Of a DNA stretch of 64,000 bases, positions 1-8,131 are shown piece by piece. The stretch comes from Ochrobactrum sp. BTU1 (GTDB taxonomy: Bacteria > Pseudomonadota > Alphaproteobacteria > Rhizobiales > Rhizobiaceae): assembly GCA_018798825.1 (NCBI GenBank), contig CP076355.1, positions 836,001-900,000 on the forward strand. The letters are read 5' to 3'. The notes under the pieces are model-generated. The model was not told the origin of the DNA. It searched no databases and saw nothing but the letters and a program-made list of their open reading frames with translations. Each line of letters opens with the position of its first letter. The stretch's first letter is position 1. The translations under genes and the position numbers were made by a program.

Positions 1-1
1 G

Positions 2-475
2 TCGCTCAAGGACTTCACGACGAAAGCAACATTGACACCGGGTAATGCCGGTACGCTCGATATGCTAAGCCGCGGTGAAATCGCCATGGGCCCTGTCTGG
101 GTTGACATGTTCTATTCATGGAAGGCCAATGGCCAGCTTCCACCAGAAATGAAACTTGTTCTGCCTTCGCCGGGCATGCCGGGGCAGCCGATGCATTATG
201 TCATCCCTCAAAAGAGCGCCAACAAGGAACTTGCTGAAAAGTTCGTGGCACTTGCAACCAGCCCCAAAGTTCAGGCTGAAGGCATCGTTGAACGCTTCAA
301 CTGGTATCCGGGCATTGATGCTGATCACGTCAAGGCAGAACTCAATGCCGATACGTGGAACAAGCTCTTCACCGACATTTCGCCGGAAGATCTTGCCAAT
401 TACGGCAAGCCATTTCCGATTGCACCATACAATACAGCAATCCTCGAAGCTTACGAGCGTCAGGTAGGCAACTAA
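2..475 (+). CDS. ABC importer solute-binding protein, C-terminal part
   Basis: The frame is open from the window edge and ends at TAA 475, so the gene begins outside the window. The visible 157 residues resemble the C-terminal lobe of a family 1 or spermidine/iron-type extracellular binding protein: a GEIAMGPVWVDM segment, a VIPQKSANKELAEKFVALATSP helix region and a final helix ILEAYERQV. It would capture the substrate in the periplasm for the two permeases that follow. The substrate cannot be read from this part. The family call is moderately sure; the partial state is certain. Confidence 0.8.
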   Translation, partial: SLKDFTTKATLTPGNAGTLDMLSRGEIAMGPVWVDMFYSWKANGQLPPEMKLVLPSPGMPGQPMHYVIPQKSANKELAEKFVALATSPKVQAEGIVERFNWYPGIDADHVKAELNADTWNKLFTDISPEDLANYGKPFPIAPYNTAILEAYERQVGN

Positions 476-495
476 TTAGCCTGCACTAAAGCATA

Positions 496-524
496 GACCG
501 GGTGCGTGAAACACGGACCCGGTC
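496..524 (+). other. Stem-loop between binding-protein and permease genes
   Basis: GACCGGGT at 496-503 pairs with ACCCGGTC at 517-524, and inside it CGTG pairs with CACG around an AAA loop. No T run follows, so it is unlikely to be a full terminator. Position suggests protection of the upstream message 3' end, raising binding protein over permease, as known for malE-malF. Confidence 0.6.
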
Positions 525-551
525 CCTACATCATAAATTCGGGGAATATCA

Positions 552-1373
552 ATGTCGCAGAGAATGACGGGTTTTCTGCTGGTCGCGCCAGCATTGGCAA
601 TCGTGTTGTTTCTATTCATCGTGCCGTTGTTTGGCGCGATAACCGGAGCATTTCATGTTGGTGAAGACTGGGGTTTCGGCAATTTCACCAAGGCTTTCGA
701 GCTTTATTCAAGCGACATGCTTTTCACCCTTGTAATCGTGACGCTCTCTTCTGCGCTGATCGCACTTTTTGCAATCGCCATCGGTGGCTATCTAACGCTC
801 GGCTCTAATCAGCGTGCCGTTACCTTGCTGCGCTGGCTCTACCGTTGGCCGCTGTTCATTCCATTCATTGTGGTCGGCCAGATATTGCGCACGTTTCTCG
901 CTAAAAACGGCCTGATGAACAGCCTTCTGATTGAAAGCGGCATTCTCACGCCGCTTCAGGCGATGAGCTTTCTCGACTGGCGCGGCATCGTCATCGCCTT
1001 TGTCTGGAAACAAACGCCCTTCGTCACGTTACTCCTTGCGGGGGCAATGGCATCGATTGATCGCAGTACTATCGAATCTGCGCGTAATCTCGGTGCAGGA
1101 CGACTACGTATTTTGATAGAAATCGTGCTTCCACAAGTGCGTCCCACCCTGCTCGTTGGCTTGATCCTCAGCTTCGTCACCATGATGTCGGTACTTTCTG
1201 TGCCGCTGATGATCAATGCTCAATCTCCAACCATGATCACTGCTAATATGGCTTTCCGCATCAATGCCTATGGCGATTACGGCGTCGCCAATGCGCTCGG
1301 CACAATATCGCTCCTGATGACCAGTCTGGTTGCATGGATTTATCTCAGACAAACCATGAAGGAGCACGGCTGA
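552..1373 (+). CDS. ABC transporter permease, PotB/PotH type
   Basis: A 273-residue inner-membrane protein with about six hydrophobic segments. The first is MTGFLLVAPALAIVLFLFIV. The EAA coupling loop is visible near residue 176 (ESARNLGAGRLRILIEIVLP), where the ATPase docks. It forms the channel with the next gene, which starts on the last base of this one's stop codon (TGATG). No ATPase gene is seen downstream; it may lie upstream of the window. Binding-protein-dependent permease is certain; substrate unknown. Confidence 0.85.
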   Translation: MSQRMTGFLLVAPALAIVLFLFIVPLFGAITGAFHVGEDWGFGNFTKAFELYSSDMLFTLVIVTLSSALIALFAIAIGGYLTLGSNQRAVTLLRWLYRWPLFIPFIVVGQILRTFLAKNGLMNSLLIESGILTPLQAMSFLDWRGIVIAFVWKQTPFVTLLLAGAMASIDRSTIESARNLGAGRLRILIEIVLPQVRPTLLVGLILSFVTMMSVLSVPLMINAQSPTMITANMAFRINAYGDYGVANALGTISLLMTSLVAWIYLRQTMKEHG

Positions 1374-2185
1374 TGAGCACCGCACTCGACTGGCGCTGGA
1401 TACCGCGCGGAATTCTTCTAGGGTTGCTTGCCTTTGCAATCTTCGGCCCGCTTGCAAACCTCCTTCTCTGGGCCGTAGCTGAACGCTGGTATTTTCCTCA
1501 TACGCTGCCTATTCAGTATGGCTTTTCCTTCTGGGCCAATGTGTTTTCGCCACGCGGCAACGCTCTTTCATCACTCGGCACAAGCGTGGTTATTGCAAGC
1601 CTTACTGTGGTTGTTTCGCTGGGTCTTGCCATCCCGGCTGGCTATGCGCTGGCACGGCTGAAGTTGCCATTTCGCGGATTGATCTTGCTTATCTTGCTGA
1701 TACCACAGGCATTTCCAAATCTGCCGATCTACGTCAACATTGCGCAGATGTTCTATTCGCTGCGTCTAAACGGTACGATTACCGGCGTGGTTCTGGTTCA
1801 TGTGACCCATGGCTTGGTCTATGCGGTGTGGATTGCGACAGCCGCTTTCTCCGCGATTGATCGTGAGCTGGAAGAGGCCGCACGTTCCATGGGCGCTTCC
1901 GCCATGAAGACTTTCTTCCACATTACAATGCCAATTGCAGCCCCAGGGCTGCTCGCCAGCGCTATCTTCGTGTTCCTTGAATCACTTGATGAATTCACCG
2001 GGACATATTTTGTGGGCGCACCCGATATTACAACATTGCCGCTGATGCTTTATACAGCAAGCTCCGGTGGCAACTATCAGATAGCGTCGATCAGCGCGCT
2101 AATCCTGCTGGTTCCGTCCATTGCTTTCATGTTCGTGGTCGAGCGTTTCCTGCGCGCCGATGTTCTCTCGAAAGTGGGTCGATAA
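1373..2185 (+). CDS. ABC transporter permease, PotC/PotI type
   Basis: A 270-residue membrane protein and second half of the channel. The EAA loop is at EEAARSMGASAMKTFFHITMP. An in-frame ATG exists 13 codons earlier (1334), but the ATG at 1373 overlaps the preceding stop by one base, the usual translational coupling, and gives the normal family N-terminus (MSTALDWRWIPRGILL, then the first membrane segment). The LacI-type gene begins two bases after the stop. Family is clear; substrate is not. Confidence 0.85.
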   Translation: MSTALDWRWIPRGILLGLLAFAIFGPLANLLLWAVAERWYFPHTLPIQYGFSFWANVFSPRGNALSSLGTSVVIASLTVVVSLGLAIPAGYALARLKLPFRGLILLILLIPQAFPNLPIYVNIAQMFYSLRLNGTITGVVLVHVTHGLVYAVWIATAAFSAIDRELEEAARSMGASAMKTFFHITMPIAAPGLLASAIFVFLESLDEFTGTYFVGAPDITTLPLMLYTASSGGNYQIASISALILLVPSIAFMFVVERFLRADVLSKVGR

Positions 2186-2187
2186 CT

Positions 2188-3261
2188 ATGGCCGACAAAG
2201 ATCGTTTTCAGGACGAGATCCCCGAAAACCAACCGCGTTTCATCAGCGCACATGAAGTTGCAGTGGAGGCTGGCGTCTCTCGCTCGGCAGTCTCTCGCAC
2301 CTTTACGCCTGGAGCCAGCGTATCCCCCTCAACGCGTGAGAAAGTGCTGAAGGCAGCTGAAAAGCTTGGATATCAGGTCAATGATCTTGCAAGGGGCCTG
2401 CTCGCTAAGCGTAGCCGCATCGTCGGCATGATCGCAGCCGATCCGGCAAGTCCTTTTCGCTCCCGCCAGATCGCAGCGCTGTCCCGCCGATTGACCGCGC
2501 GTGGCAGCGTGCCGGTGCTGATCCCGACCGGTCAGCACGGCGAGAATCTTTCCGCAGCCCACCAGACGCTTCTCCGTTATCGGGCAGAAGCGACTGTAGT
2601 TCTATCTGGCATGCCATCATCATCATTTGTCGAATTGGCACAGCGCAACGGCCATACGCTGATCGTTGTGGGCCGTAACGAAGATGGCCCTGATCATATC
2701 CGGATCAATAACAAACAAGCGGCGGAAACGGCTGTCGACGTGTTTGCCGCGCGCGGCATGAAAAGGCTCGGGCTTGTGACATCAAATGTTCGCAGTCCTA
2801 ATTTGCTGGAACGCGAAGAATCCTATGTCTCTCGTGCTATAAACTTAGGCCTGGATGTTAGCGTAGAACGCGGGGAACTGACGGATTACGATGGCGGCTT
2901 TGCCGCTGCGTCCCTTCTCCTCAGCGAGCGCGACCGTGTCGAGGCCGTATTCTGCGTGAATGATTTGATGGCATTTGGGCTAATTGATTGCGCACGTGAG
3001 GTTTTCAATCTCTCTATACCGACAGACTTGTCCGTTATCGGTTTTGATAATGTCGCCGAAGCGCGCTGGGGTGCATATCGTCTCACAACCTTCGACCAGA
3101 ATGCAGAGCGCCTGTCTGCTGAAATTATCCGTATGCTCGATGAACGACAAAGTGCACCCAACGAGCCGCCACAGATGGTGATGATCGACACACCACTTAT
3201 TTTGCGAGGCAGCGTGCGCCCGCTTAAAAAGGAAAACTCTTCTAAAGGAAGCAAACCCTGA
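2188..3261 (+). CDS. LacI-family transcriptional regulator
   Basis: A 357-residue repressor-type protein. The N-terminal helix-turn-helix is at about residues 19-40 (SAHEVAVEAGVSRSAVSRTF), followed by the hinge (AAEKLGYQVNDLARGL) and a periplasmic-binding-protein-like effector domain from about residue 75 (RIVGMI) with VFCVNDLMAFGLIDCA and VIGFDN. It sits inside the transporter operon, so it probably senses the imported sugar-like substrate and controls this operon (inference). It is followed directly (TGA-ATG) by the phosphodiesterase gene. Confidence 0.9.
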   Translation: MADKDRFQDEIPENQPRFISAHEVAVEAGVSRSAVSRTFTPGASVSPSTREKVLKAAEKLGYQVNDLARGLLAKRSRIVGMIAADPASPFRSRQIAALSRRLTARGSVPVLIPTGQHGENLSAAHQTLLRYRAEATVVLSGMPSSSFVELAQRNGHTLIVVGRNEDGPDHIRINNKQAAETAVDVFAARGMKRLGLVTSNVRSPNLLEREESYVSRAINLGLDVSVERGELTDYDGGFAAASLLLSERDRVEAVFCVNDLMAFGLIDCAREVFNLSIPTDLSVIGFDNVAEARWGAYRLTTFDQNAERLSAEIIRMLDERQSAPNEPPQMVMIDTPLILRGSVRPLKKENSSKGSKP

Positions 3262-3780
3262 ATGTCCGATCATTCTATCTGGCTCCGCCCCGCGCATGAT
3301 GATCTTGTTTTTCTTGAGAAAATCGGCCGGCATTTGAGTGGGCGCTTCAACTCACCGGTATTTGAGCCACACGCAACACTGGTACCGGATATGAATCGAT
3401 CTGCAGAAGAGCTTTTGCCACAGGTGGTGAGCCTTGCAATCGGCCGCCAACCACTTGAACTTTTGATTGAGGATGTAACGGGGAGCGAAGCCTATTTTCG
3501 CTCTTTCTACGCGGCACTTGAAAAAGCACCGGCGCTGATGCGACTGAAACAAGACTCCCTTGAAATATCTAGTCAGGCCAGCCTGCAGAGCTTCATGCCG
3601 CATGTCTCACTGGCTTATGGTGTTGAGGCTACAACGCAGAAACAAACGGAAATGCAGCGGCTTGCCAAAGAGCTTTCAGGTCGAAAGCTGCGCTTTGACC
3701 GGCTGCTAATTGTGAGTTCATCGAGCGAGACGCCGATCGATGAATGGCACGTAAAGCACGAGATTCAGCTTAAAGGATAA
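3262..3780 (+). CDS. 2H-family cyclic phosphodiesterase-like protein
   Basis: A 172-residue protein with two H-x-T/S-x motifs, H37-A-T-L and H114-V-S-L, about 75 residues apart. That is the signature of the 2H phosphoesterase superfamily (cyclic phosphodiesterase and 2'-5' RNA ligase-like enzymes). Such enzymes open 2',3'- or 1'',2''-cyclic phosphates. It is the last gene of the transporter operon, starting directly after the lacI-type stop, and is followed by a strong terminator. A role on a cyclic phosphate taken up by the transporter is possible but unproven; an RNA or ADP-ribose cyclic phosphate substrate is the alternative. Confidence 0.8.
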   Translation: MSDHSIWLRPAHDDLVFLEKIGRHLSGRFNSPVFEPHATLVPDMNRSAEELLPQVVSLAIGRQPLELLIEDVTGSEAYFRSFYAALEKAPALMRLKQDSLEISSQASLQSFMPHVSLAYGVEATTQKQTEMQRLAKELSGRKLRFDRLLIVSSSSETPIDEWHVKHEIQLKG

Positions 3781-3782
3781 AA

Positions 3783-3814
3783 GCCAGCCACAGATATGTG
3801 GCTGGCCGTTTTTT
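3783..3814 (+). terminator. Rho-independent terminator of the ABC-lacI-CPDase operon
   Basis: A perfect 10-bp stem, GCCAGCCACA (3783-3792) with TGTGGCTGGC (3797-3806), a four-base loop and a run of six T. It ends the operon just before the convergent reductase gene. Confidence 0.9.
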
Positions 3815-3816
3815 AA

Positions 3817-4860
3817 TCAAAGAGGACGCGGATGAGATCTGTAGACTTTTTCAATGTCTGCCAGTACCTCTGCTGAAAGCGTCACTTCGCTTGCAGAAAT
3901 GTCGATCTTCAGCTGTTCGACAGACGTGGCGCCGATAATGACAGATGTCATGAAAGGTCTCGACGCCGAAAACGCAATCGCCATCTGCGCAATCTCGAGC
4001 CCGTACTTCTTGGCAATATCGATATAGGCGCGAATTGCGGGTTCCGAATAGGAATTATCACGCCAAAGGCCCCCATCTGTCACCGAAGCGCGTGATCCTT
4101 CTGGGATTTTTCCGCCTAGATATTTGCCGGTTAAAACACCTGCAGCCAGCGTTGAATAGGCAAGCAAACCAACTTGTTCAAACAGCGATACTTCTGCCAT
4201 ATCATGATCAAATTCACGCTGCAGCAGACCATATTCATTCTGTATAGACGCCATACGTGGCAGATTGTGCTCTTCAGCAATCTTCAGCCATTGCATCGTA
4301 CCCCAAGCTGTTTCGTTTGAAAGACCGACGTTTCGAATCTTGCCTGCGCGAACCGCATCTTCAAGTCCGAGCAAAACATCATGGATCTGTTTACGTTCCG
4401 CCTTTGGGTCAACATGGGAGGGATCAAAACCCCAGCCTTGACCGAAATGATAATGCGGACGCGATGGCCAGTGAATCTGATAGAGGTCGATGTAATCGGT
4501 CTGCAGTCTCTTCAAGCTGTCATTGACCGCCTCAGTAACACTTGCGCGGCTTGGCTTTGCACCGCCACGAATCCACTCCTGGCGACCACCACCTGCGATC
4601 TTGCTGGCGAGGATAACGCGATCACGCTTACCAGACTTCTTGAACCAGTTGCCGATGTAGGTTTCAGTCTTGCCATAGCTTTCCGGGCTCATCGGAATAG
4701 CATAACCTTCAGCGGTATCGATAAAATTGACGCCGGCATCGACTGCGAAATCAAGTTGCTGATGCGCGTCGTTTTCAGTGTTCTGTACGCCCCAGGTCAT
4801 GGTGCCGAGACAGATTTCGGTAACATTGAGGCCTGTACGGCCCAAAGGTTTCATTTTCAC
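3817..4860 (-). CDS. Aldo/keto reductase, Tas-like
   Basis: A 347-residue NADPH-dependent oxidoreductase of the TIM-barrel aldo/keto reductase superfamily. The catalytic tetrad is visible as D48 and Y53 (FIDTAEGYA), K87 (LASKIAGG) and H130 (YQIHWP). The C-terminal cofactor region reads SVIIGATSVEQL. Length and motifs fit the Tas/YajO-type subgroup. An ATG two codons downstream (MKPLGRTG) is an alternative start. It lies downstream of the DadA-like oxidase on the same strand with a 108-base gap. Physiological substrate is unknown. Confidence 0.88.
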   Translation of the reverse strand: MKMKPLGRTGLNVTEICLGTMTWGVQNTENDAHQQLDFAVDAGVNFIDTAEGYAIPMSPESYGKTETYIGNWFKKSGKRDRVILASKIAGGGRQEWIRGGAKPSRASVTEAVNDSLKRLQTDYIDLYQIHWPSRPHYHFGQGWGFDPSHVDPKAERKQIHDVLLGLEDAVRAGKIRNVGLSNETAWGTMQWLKIAEEHNLPRMASIQNEYGLLQREFDHDMAEVSLFEQVGLLAYSTLAAGVLTGKYLGGKIPEGSRASVTDGGLWRDNSYSEPAIRAYIDIAKKYGLEIAQMAIAFSASRPFMTSVIIGATSVEQLKIDISASEVTLSAEVLADIEKVYRSHPRPL

Positions 4861-4968
4861 GAGATTATTCCGGATCGATTTGCCCGCAGAACGCGGATTT
4901 GACGGGGCTAAAGTCTTACCCCCACAGTGTCGCGCCTGACAAGGCCGCTCGCTGAAAATTGAAAGCGA

Positions 4969-6213
4969 TTAGAGAAACCGTTTTGCGGAATATGGCGCGG
5001 GATCAGTAAATGTGTTCTCGCCCGTCATCATTTCGGCAAGCAGACGCCCGCTTGCCGGGCCAATTGTCAAGCCGTGATGAGCATGGCCAAAGTCAAACCA
5101 TAGTCCCTTATGGCGCGGTGCGGGTCCAATAACCGGTCGCATATCCGGCAGGCATGGACGCAAACCGAGCCATGGCTTGGATTCTACAGGCGTACCCAGT
5201 TGCGGCAAAAGACGTCGCGCAACTTTCTCAGCACGTTTGAGCTGAATGAAATTGGCAGGCGCATCTGGTGAAGCGAACTCTATACCGGTTGAAAGCCGAA
5301 CGCCCTGTACCATAGGCGCGAGTACATAGCCTGCTTCTTCATCAACAACTGTATGACCGAGCCGCACGCCATCCTGCATTTCAAAATGCATATGATGCCC
5401 ACGCTTAATACCGAGCGGGATTGAGTAACCAAACTTCTGGAAGATCAATCCAGATTGCGGTCCGAGAGCTGCCACAACATCGCTCGCAACGATCGGGCCT
5501 TCTTCAGTCGTTACTTGCCAGCTATCACCATTTTCAACGAGGGAATCTGCATCACCATGAACAAATGTGCCCCCATTCGCGCGAAAAAGATCAGCATAAG
5601 CTTCAACCAAACCACCCGGATTGACTATTGTTTTTGGGTCAAGCCAGTGAATGCCGCCCGCAACATCGCCAAGTGTTGTTTCCCGTTGTTTTAGCGACTG
5701 GGAATCCAGGACATCATAGGCGAGATTAAACTGCTGCAATTGCGGCAAGCGTTGTACGGCAGCGTTGAAAGCTGCTTCATTGCGAAAAACCTCAATCCAG
5801 CCCTGCGCACGCACAAGTCGTTCACAGCCAGCTTGGGCAATAAGCGCATCATGCTCGCGAACACTTGCTTCGACCAATGGCAACATGGCGTTTGTTGCAA
5901 TCTTCAGGCGCACTGGCGAAGATTCGCGCCAATACTGGAACAGCCAGCGGGCCATTCGCGATACATAAAACGGGTCGTATCGCACATCTGAACGGCGATT
6001 CAGGCCATAACGCAGCAGCGTCCAGAAACCTTGCGGAAACGAATAGGGAATGACACTTGAACGCTCGATTAGACCGGCATTACCGAAACTCGTGCCCTGC
6101 CCCGGCTCACCACGATCAATCAGCGTAACCGACCGCCCTCGCGCTTGCAGGTGAAGCGCGGCTGAAACCCCAACGATACCCGCACCCAGTACAATGACGT
6201 CTTGTTTCTGCAT
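4969..6213 (-). CDS. DadA-like FAD-dependent D-amino-acid dehydrogenase
   Basis: A 414-residue flavoprotein of the DAO/DadA family. The dinucleotide fold is at residues 5-32 with G10-A-G-I-V-G15, and a second FAD segment (SFGNAGLIE) follows. The C-terminus has WLGLRPCLPDMRPVIGPAP and FGHAHHGLTIGPASG, typical of DadA-type enzymes that oxidise D-amino acids or related secondary amines and pass electrons to the membrane. It sits next to two amino-acid binding-protein genes on the same strand, which supports an amino-acid substrate. A hydroxyproline or other imino-acid oxidase is possible. Confidence 0.85.
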   Translation of the reverse strand: MQKQDVIVLGAGIVGVSAALHLQARGRSVTLIDRGEPGQGTSFGNAGLIERSSVIPYSFPQGFWTLLRYGLNRRSDVRYDPFYVSRMARWLFQYWRESSPVRLKIATNAMLPLVEASVREHDALIAQAGCERLVRAQGWIEVFRNEAAFNAAVQRLPQLQQFNLAYDVLDSQSLKQRETTLGDVAGGIHWLDPKTIVNPGGLVEAYADLFRANGGTFVHGDADSLVENGDSWQVTTEEGPIVASDVVAALGPQSGLIFQKFGYSIPLGIKRGHHMHFEMQDGVRLGHTVVDEEAGYVLAPMVQGVRLSTGIEFASPDAPANFIQLKRAEKVARRLLPQLGTPVESKPWLGLRPCLPDMRPVIGPAPRHKGLWFDFGHAHHGLTIGPASGRLLAEMMTGENTFTDPAPYSAKRFL

Positions 6214-6242
6214 GGTATTCCCGCCAATTCCATGAAGTGAAA

Positions 6243-6271
6243 GAGCGCGCTGATCGATTTTCAGCGCGCTC
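6243..6271 (-). terminator. Hairpin terminator after the first binding-protein gene
   Basis: A perfect 11-bp stem, GAGCGCGCTGA (6243-6253) with TCAGCGCGCTC (6261-6271). Read on the minus strand it follows the binding-protein gene ending at 6319 and leads into only a short T-rich stretch, so termination may be partial. Confidence 0.6.
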
Positions 6272-6318
6272 CCGCATACAGCAAAGAGTGGTGACTTTTA
6301 CAAGTCACATATATTCAA

Positions 6319-7080
6319 TCAATAAATGTCGAAGTCGAAATATTTCTTCACGATGGTCGCATAGGTGCCGTCGTCGCGAATTTTTTTGATAGCCGCGTTG
6401 AACTGTTCACGCAGGTCGTTGTCGTCCTTGCGAACAGCAATCGCCGTATCTGTCTGAGTTCCTGGAATGTCGCCAATCAGCTTGCAGCAATCACCGCCAT
6501 CGCCCTTGATCCAATCTGAAATCGGAAACTTGTCGGAAACAACGGCATCGAGGCGGCCGCTCTTGAGATCTGCATTCGCCTCATCCGCTGTCGGATAAAG
6601 CTTTACGTCAGCACCGGCCTTGCCGTAAACATCCTCCGCATAAGTGCCCTGTGTAGTTGATCCCTGCGCGCCTATTGATTTACCTTTGAACGCGTCGGCA
6701 TCGAGGGATGTAATCGTGCTATCTTTTGGAACAGCAACCGACAGCGGCGTGGAATAATATTTGTCGGTGAAAGATACTTGCTTCTGGCGCTCTTCCGTCA
6801 CACTCATCGAAGCGATAACCGCGTCGAATTTATTGGTCTGAAGGCCCGGAATCATGCCGTCCCAATCATTGGCAATGATGGTGCACTTTGCTTCCATCGC
6901 TTTACAAAGCGCATTGGCGATATCAACATCCAGCCCCTGCAAAGAACCATCAGCCGCAACAAAATTGAACGGCGGATAAGCACCCTCAGTTGCAATCTTG
7001 ATTTCTTTCCATTCTTTGGCTTGCGCTGGAAGTGCAGCAATAATGGAGGCCACGCCCGCGAACAGGATTGATTTCAACAT
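6319..7080 (-). CDS. Amino-acid ABC binding protein (HisJ/ArtJ-like), paralog 1
   Basis: A 253-residue periplasmic protein. The signal peptide is MLKSILFAGVASIIAALPAQA, cut before KEWKEI. The mature part is a family 3 binding protein (IATEGAYPPFNF, GLDVDIANALC, DWDGMIPGLQTNKFDAVIASM). The start at 7080 was chosen for the signal peptide and AAGGGGA upstream; a longer frame exists. It is the same length as the next gene and very similar throughout, so the two arose by tandem duplication. No permease or ATPase is adjacent, so both are orphans. A basic or polar amino acid is the likely ligand. Confidence 0.88.
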   Translation of the reverse strand: MLKSILFAGVASIIAALPAQAKEWKEIKIATEGAYPPFNFVAADGSLQGLDVDIANALCKAMEAKCTIIANDWDGMIPGLQTNKFDAVIASMSVTEERQKQVSFTDKYYSTPLSVAVPKDSTITSLDADAFKGKSIGAQGSTTQGTYAEDVYGKAGADVKLYPTADEANADLKSGRLDAVVSDKFPISDWIKGDGGDCCKLIGDIPGTQTDTAIAVRKDDNDLREQFNAAIKKIRDDGTYATIVKKYFDFDIY

Positions 7081-7156
7081 AATATTCCCCTTGACCGTTG
7101 TTATGGTTCTATTTTGCAGGTTTCCCGCCCGCAATTTGATGGATTGAATGAAGCAC

Positions 7157-7197
7157 CGGACGCCGACTGTTTCAAGTTAAACATCTGGCGGCGTCCG
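7157..7197 (-). other. Stem-loop between the two binding-protein genes
   Basis: CGGACGCC (7157-7164) pairs with GGCGTCCG (7190-7197) around a 25-base loop, in the 126-base gap between the tandem paralogs. There is no T run on the minus strand, so it may stabilise the upstream transcript rather than terminate it. Confidence 0.4.
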
Positions 7198-7206
7198 ATA
7201 ATTTTA

Positions 7207-7968
7207 TCAATAAATATCGAAGTCGAAATACTTCTTGCGGATTGTCTCGTAAGTACCGTCGTCACGGATCTTTTTGATTGCGGCGTTGAACTGCTCGCGC
7301 AGATCATCGTCCCCCTTGCGCAGAGCAACAGCGATCTTGGTTTCAGAGCCCGGAATATCGCCAAGGAACTTGCAGCAATCAGCGCCCTGCTTCTTCAGCC
7401 AGTCGGCAGCGAGGAACTTGTCAGCAGCAATGGCATCAAGGCGACCACTTTCAAGATCAGCATTAGCTTCGTCAGCCGTCGGATAAAGCTTCACATCCGC
7501 GCCGGCTTTGCCATAAACGTCATCGGCATAATTACCCTGCGTTGTGCCAGCCTGTGCGCCTACGGTCTTGCCATCGAACGCTGAAGGCTCAAGCGAGGCG
7601 ATGTCGGTGTCTTTCGGAACAACGACTGCCAGTGGCGTCGTGTAATAGCGCTCTGAGAAGGCAACCTGCTCCTCACGCTCGGGCGTAATGGCCATGGAAG
7701 CAATGACTGCATCGAACTTGTTTGCCTGCAGTCCGGGGATCATACCATCCCAATCATTTGCAACGATTGTGCACTTCGCTTCCATCGCTTCGCAAACTGC
7801 ATTGGCAATGTCGATGTCAAAACCAACGAGCTTGCCGTCTGGCGACATATAATTGAAGGGTGGATAAGCACCTTCACTGGCGATACGGATTTCTTTCCAT
7901 TCCTTCGCCTGCACAGACATGGCAAAGACGACGGAGGCCAGTCCGGCCAGCAAAATTGTTTTAAACAT
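7207..7968 (-). CDS. Amino-acid ABC binding protein (HisJ/ArtJ-like), paralog 2
   Basis: A 253-residue periplasmic protein with signal peptide MFKTILLAGLASVVFAMSVQA and mature start KEWKEI, identical to paralog 1 at that point. Shared blocks include EGAYPPFN, NDWDGMIPGLQ, VYGKAGADVKLYPTADEANAD and KYFDFDIY. The start at 7968 has AGGGAAGTG before it; a longer upstream frame lacks signal-peptide character. Divergence is concentrated in the central lobe (for example LAADWLKKQGADCC against ISDWIKGDGGDCC), which may change ligand preference. It is transcribed ahead of paralog 1. Confidence 0.88.
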   Translation of the reverse strand: MFKTILLAGLASVVFAMSVQAKEWKEIRIASEGAYPPFNYMSPDGKLVGFDIDIANAVCEAMEAKCTIVANDWDGMIPGLQANKFDAVIASMAITPEREEQVAFSERYYTTPLAVVVPKDTDIASLEPSAFDGKTVGAQAGTTQGNYADDVYGKAGADVKLYPTADEANADLESGRLDAIAADKFLAADWLKKQGADCCKFLGDIPGSETKIAVALRKGDDDLREQFNAAIKKIRDDGTYETIRKKYFDFDIY

Positions 7969-8071
7969 CACTTCCCTATTCCACTTGTTAGACACGGGCT
8001 TTTTATCAAGTACTCGGTTCGGATTGCCCGCAAAGCCGAACAAATTCAATTGCAACTTTGGTCATATTAAA

Positions 8072-8108
8072 ATGCAAAATAACCCGCTGCGCGTTTAGCG
8101 CAACGGGT
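8072..8108 (-). terminator. Terminator of the saccharopine-dehydrogenase-like gene
   Basis: ACCCGCTGCGC and GCGCAACGGGT form an 11-position stem with one mismatch (about 8082-8108). On the minus strand it leads into a T-rich tract (complement of AAAATGCAAAATA). Confidence 0.7.
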
Positions 8109-8131
8109 CTGACATGGCCTCAACGGTGCTT

